DNA of 64,000 nucleotides from Pseudobacter sp. GTDB lineage: Bacteria; Bacteroidota; Bacteroidia; Chitinophagales; Chitinophagaceae. A model generated the notes under the pieces. That model searched no databases. It had not been told where the DNA came from and saw only the letters and a list, made by a program, of their open reading frames with translations. Shown here in pieces: positions 62,814 through 64,000 of the stretch. The DNA lies in NCBI GenBank assembly GCA_017849455.1, contig JAFIGX010000022.1, forward strand, positions 124,001 to 188,000. The letters run 5' to 3'. Each line of letters opens with the position of its first letter. Position 1 is the first letter of the stretch. The translations under genes were made by a program, and so were the position numbers.

Positions 62814-63152
62814 TCAAAGATGTTTTCTTGCTTCGGCCTCTTTGGCGGCCATCAGGTATATCAGCGATGCAGTTCCATCCATGGTTGGCTCATTGGTGCT
62901 GTAATCGCCCGCATCATCATGATAGACCACCAGGTCCGACTGGAAGGCAGCATATTTATCTTCTTGCAATAATTTCAATCCCCTCAATCTCTTGTAGATG
63001 CTTCCATACACAGGCCCATCCACCAGTCCACCATTCAATGGATAATGATATAAAAAAGCCAGTGAAGAATGCGATTCGGCTGTAATGGCCTGGATCAGCG
63101 GGGATACAATCCAGAGACCATTGCTTATCAAGAATCTGTGTATATGCGTTTT
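62814..63152 (-). pseudogene. GH9 (cellulase-type) C-terminal remnant
   Basis: About 112 readable codons with the C-terminal signatures of Bacteroidota GH9 enzymes: ITAESHSSLAFLYHYPLNGG, LVDGPVYGSIYKRLRGLKLL, and YAAFQSDLVVYHDDAGDYST followed by NEPTMDGTASL. The DYSTNEPTMDG stretch holds the acid of the GH9 active site. The rest of the catalytic domain (several hundred residues), the start and the signal peptide are absent; the frame is closed by a stop just upstream at 63153, and the first possible start (TTG at 63131) has no family-like N-terminus. The next gene begins about 100 bases away, so the missing part was deleted. Probably not functional. Confidence 0.7.
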
Positions 63153-63255
63153 TTAAAGTTTTAGAATCCGAAAACGCACAAAAAAGCATATTATTTTGGG
63201 CAACCGATCGCCCTGCGGGACGATTTCAAACCAGCGTGAGTGATGTAGGTAGGGT

Positions 63256-64000
63256 TTATTTATACAGATCTCCATTGAGGTATTTCAACCCCGAATCAGG
63301 AATAATGGTCACGATCTTTTTTCCGGGACCGATGATCCTGGCCCGCTGGATGGCGGCCCAAACGTTTGCCCCGGCGGTTATTCCACTGAAAATGCCTTCC
63401 CTTCTCGTCAGCCTCCTGGCCGTTTCATAGGCATCTTCATCCGATACGGCGATTATTTCATCGGCCAGGTCCAACCTGCAGATAGATGGTACAAACCCGG
63501 ACCCGATACCTTCCAGTTTGTGCTTTCCCGATATGTCGCCTCCGGAAAGTGCCCGCACATGCAATGGTTCTATGGCGATACAACGGATACCGGGTATTTC
63601 CTGCTTGAATGTTTCGGCATTACCGGAAAAACTTCCGCCGGTCCCCACCCCCGTTATGAATTCATCGATCGTTTTCCCGAGTACCCCGATGATCTCATAG
63701 GCCATTTTATGATAGGCATTCCTGTTATCCGGATTATTGAACTGGTCGGTCCAGAAAATATTGGCTCCCTTACTTAGCTCCCTCGCTCTTGCGATCAGCG
63801 ATTCGATCAGCTTTGCGGTTATCTTACCGTCTCCACTGGGGATGATCTCGAGCTGTGCGCCGAATGCACGCATCGTCTGAAGTTTTTCTTCAGCGAATGC
63901 ATCGGACGACACAAAATATCCCTTGTACCCTTTATAGGCGCAGACCATTGCCAGCGAGCTGCCGGTGCTTCCTCCCGTGTATTCGAGGACCGTTCCGCCG
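63256..64000 (-). CDS. PLP-dependent cysteine synthase/cystathionine beta-synthase-like enzyme (partial, cut by window edge)
   Basis: The C-terminal 247 codons of a fold-type II PLP enzyme. The frame runs to the window edge; the N-terminus with the PLP lysine lies beyond base 64000. Visible are LEYTGGSTGSSLAMVCAYKG (substrate-loop region, TSGNTG-like), the phosphate-binding GVGTGGSFSGNAE, KLEGIGSGFVPSI and IIPDSGLKYL. It probably makes cysteine or a related amino acid from O-acetylserine or another activated serine, or breaks one down. The substrate loop reads TGGSTG rather than the TSGNTG of standard CysK, so it may be a divergent member of the cysteine synthase family. Confidence 0.88.
   Translation of the reverse strand, partial: GGTVLEYTGGSTGSSLAMVCAYKGYKGYFVSSDAFAEEKLQTMRAFGAQLEIIPSGDGKITAKLIESLIARARELSKGANIFWTDQFNNPDNRNAYHKMAYEIIGVLGKTIDEFITGVGTGGSFSGNAETFKQEIPGIRCIAIEPLHVRALSGGDISGKHKLEGIGSGFVPSICRLDLADEIIAVSDEDAYETARRLTRREGIFSGITAGANVWAAIQRARIIGPGKKIVTIIPDSGLKYLNGDLYK

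Noticed and set aside
62956..63189. Minus-strand open frame of 77 codons overlapping the GH9 remnant
   Set aside because: It runs in another frame through the GH9-like sequence; the GH9 motifs are in the frame of 62814-63152.
1..64000. CRISPR arrays, tRNA or rRNA genes, insertion sequences, phage genes
   Set aside because: Looked for and not seen; no spaced direct repeats, no cloverleaf-like sequence and no transposase or integrase motifs were noticed.

Overview
The window comes from a glycan-degrading member of the Bacteroidota, most like the Chitinophagaceae (Chitinophaga/Niastella-type soil bacteria). The signs are three SusC/SusD outer-membrane glycan uptake pairs, an ECF sigma/FecR pair, a hybrid-two-component-type sensor with Reg_prop repeats, MacB-like permeases with paired FtsX domains, lipoprotein and Tat signals on hydrolases, and promoters of the Bacteroidota type (TTTG, about 20 bases, TAnnTTTG). 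No rRNA, tRNA, CRISPR array, phage or insertion sequence was seen.

Layout. 1-339: tail of a TonB-dependent receptor, closed by a strong terminator. 492-3170: two-subunit molybdenum hydroxylase. 3205-5259: secreted GH65 enzyme. 5593-12815: ECF sigma factor, FecR anti-sigma factor, SusC with STN domain, and SusD, followed by a Tat-exported Gfo/Idh/MocA oxidoreductase (12970-14445). 14440-14545: a long hairpin built of degenerate octamer repeats. 14547-19391: two MacB/FtsX-like permeases.

19577-38782 is the most interesting part. A LacI-family regulator is followed by a seven-gene operon (20732-29475): GH172 (DUF2961) glycosidase, 2-oxoglutarate semialdehyde dehydrogenase, sugar SDR dehydrogenase, UxaA-type sugar-acid dehydratase, mutarotase-like lipoprotein, FAH-family 2-keto-3-deoxypentonate dehydratase and FucP-type permease. 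Opposite it lie a SusC/SusD operon with two small secreted or lipoprotein genes (29470-36023) and a GH116 enzyme (36147-38729). Four near-identical 16-bp palindromes (GCTTAAWCGTTTAAGC type) sit before lacI, the operon, susC and GH116, so one regulator probably controls the whole set. GH172 plus GH116 plus a non-phosphorylating pentose pathway ending in 2-oxoglutarate points to D-arabinose released from D-arabinan (the actinobacterial arabinogalactan/lipoarabinomannan polymer). This is inference, but it would make the region a complete D-arabinan utilisation locus.

38854-50802 is a second polysaccharide utilisation locus: SusC, SusD, two GH43 enzymes and a clan GH-A enzyme on the minus strand, controlled by a divergent sensor kinase and a separate REC-AraC response regulator (a hybrid two-component system split into two genes). 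The substrate is probably an arabinose/xylose polysaccharide.

50857-57294: RND efflux operon (TolC-like, adaptor, pump) with a TetR repressor and two matching operators. 57395-58830: small lipoprotein and a membrane AraC regulator. 58887-62775: SIS-domain, MFS and ROK kinase operon with a divergent DeoR regulator. 62814-63152: C-terminal remnant of a GH9 cellulase-type gene. 63256-64000: cysteine-synthase-like gene cut by the window edge.
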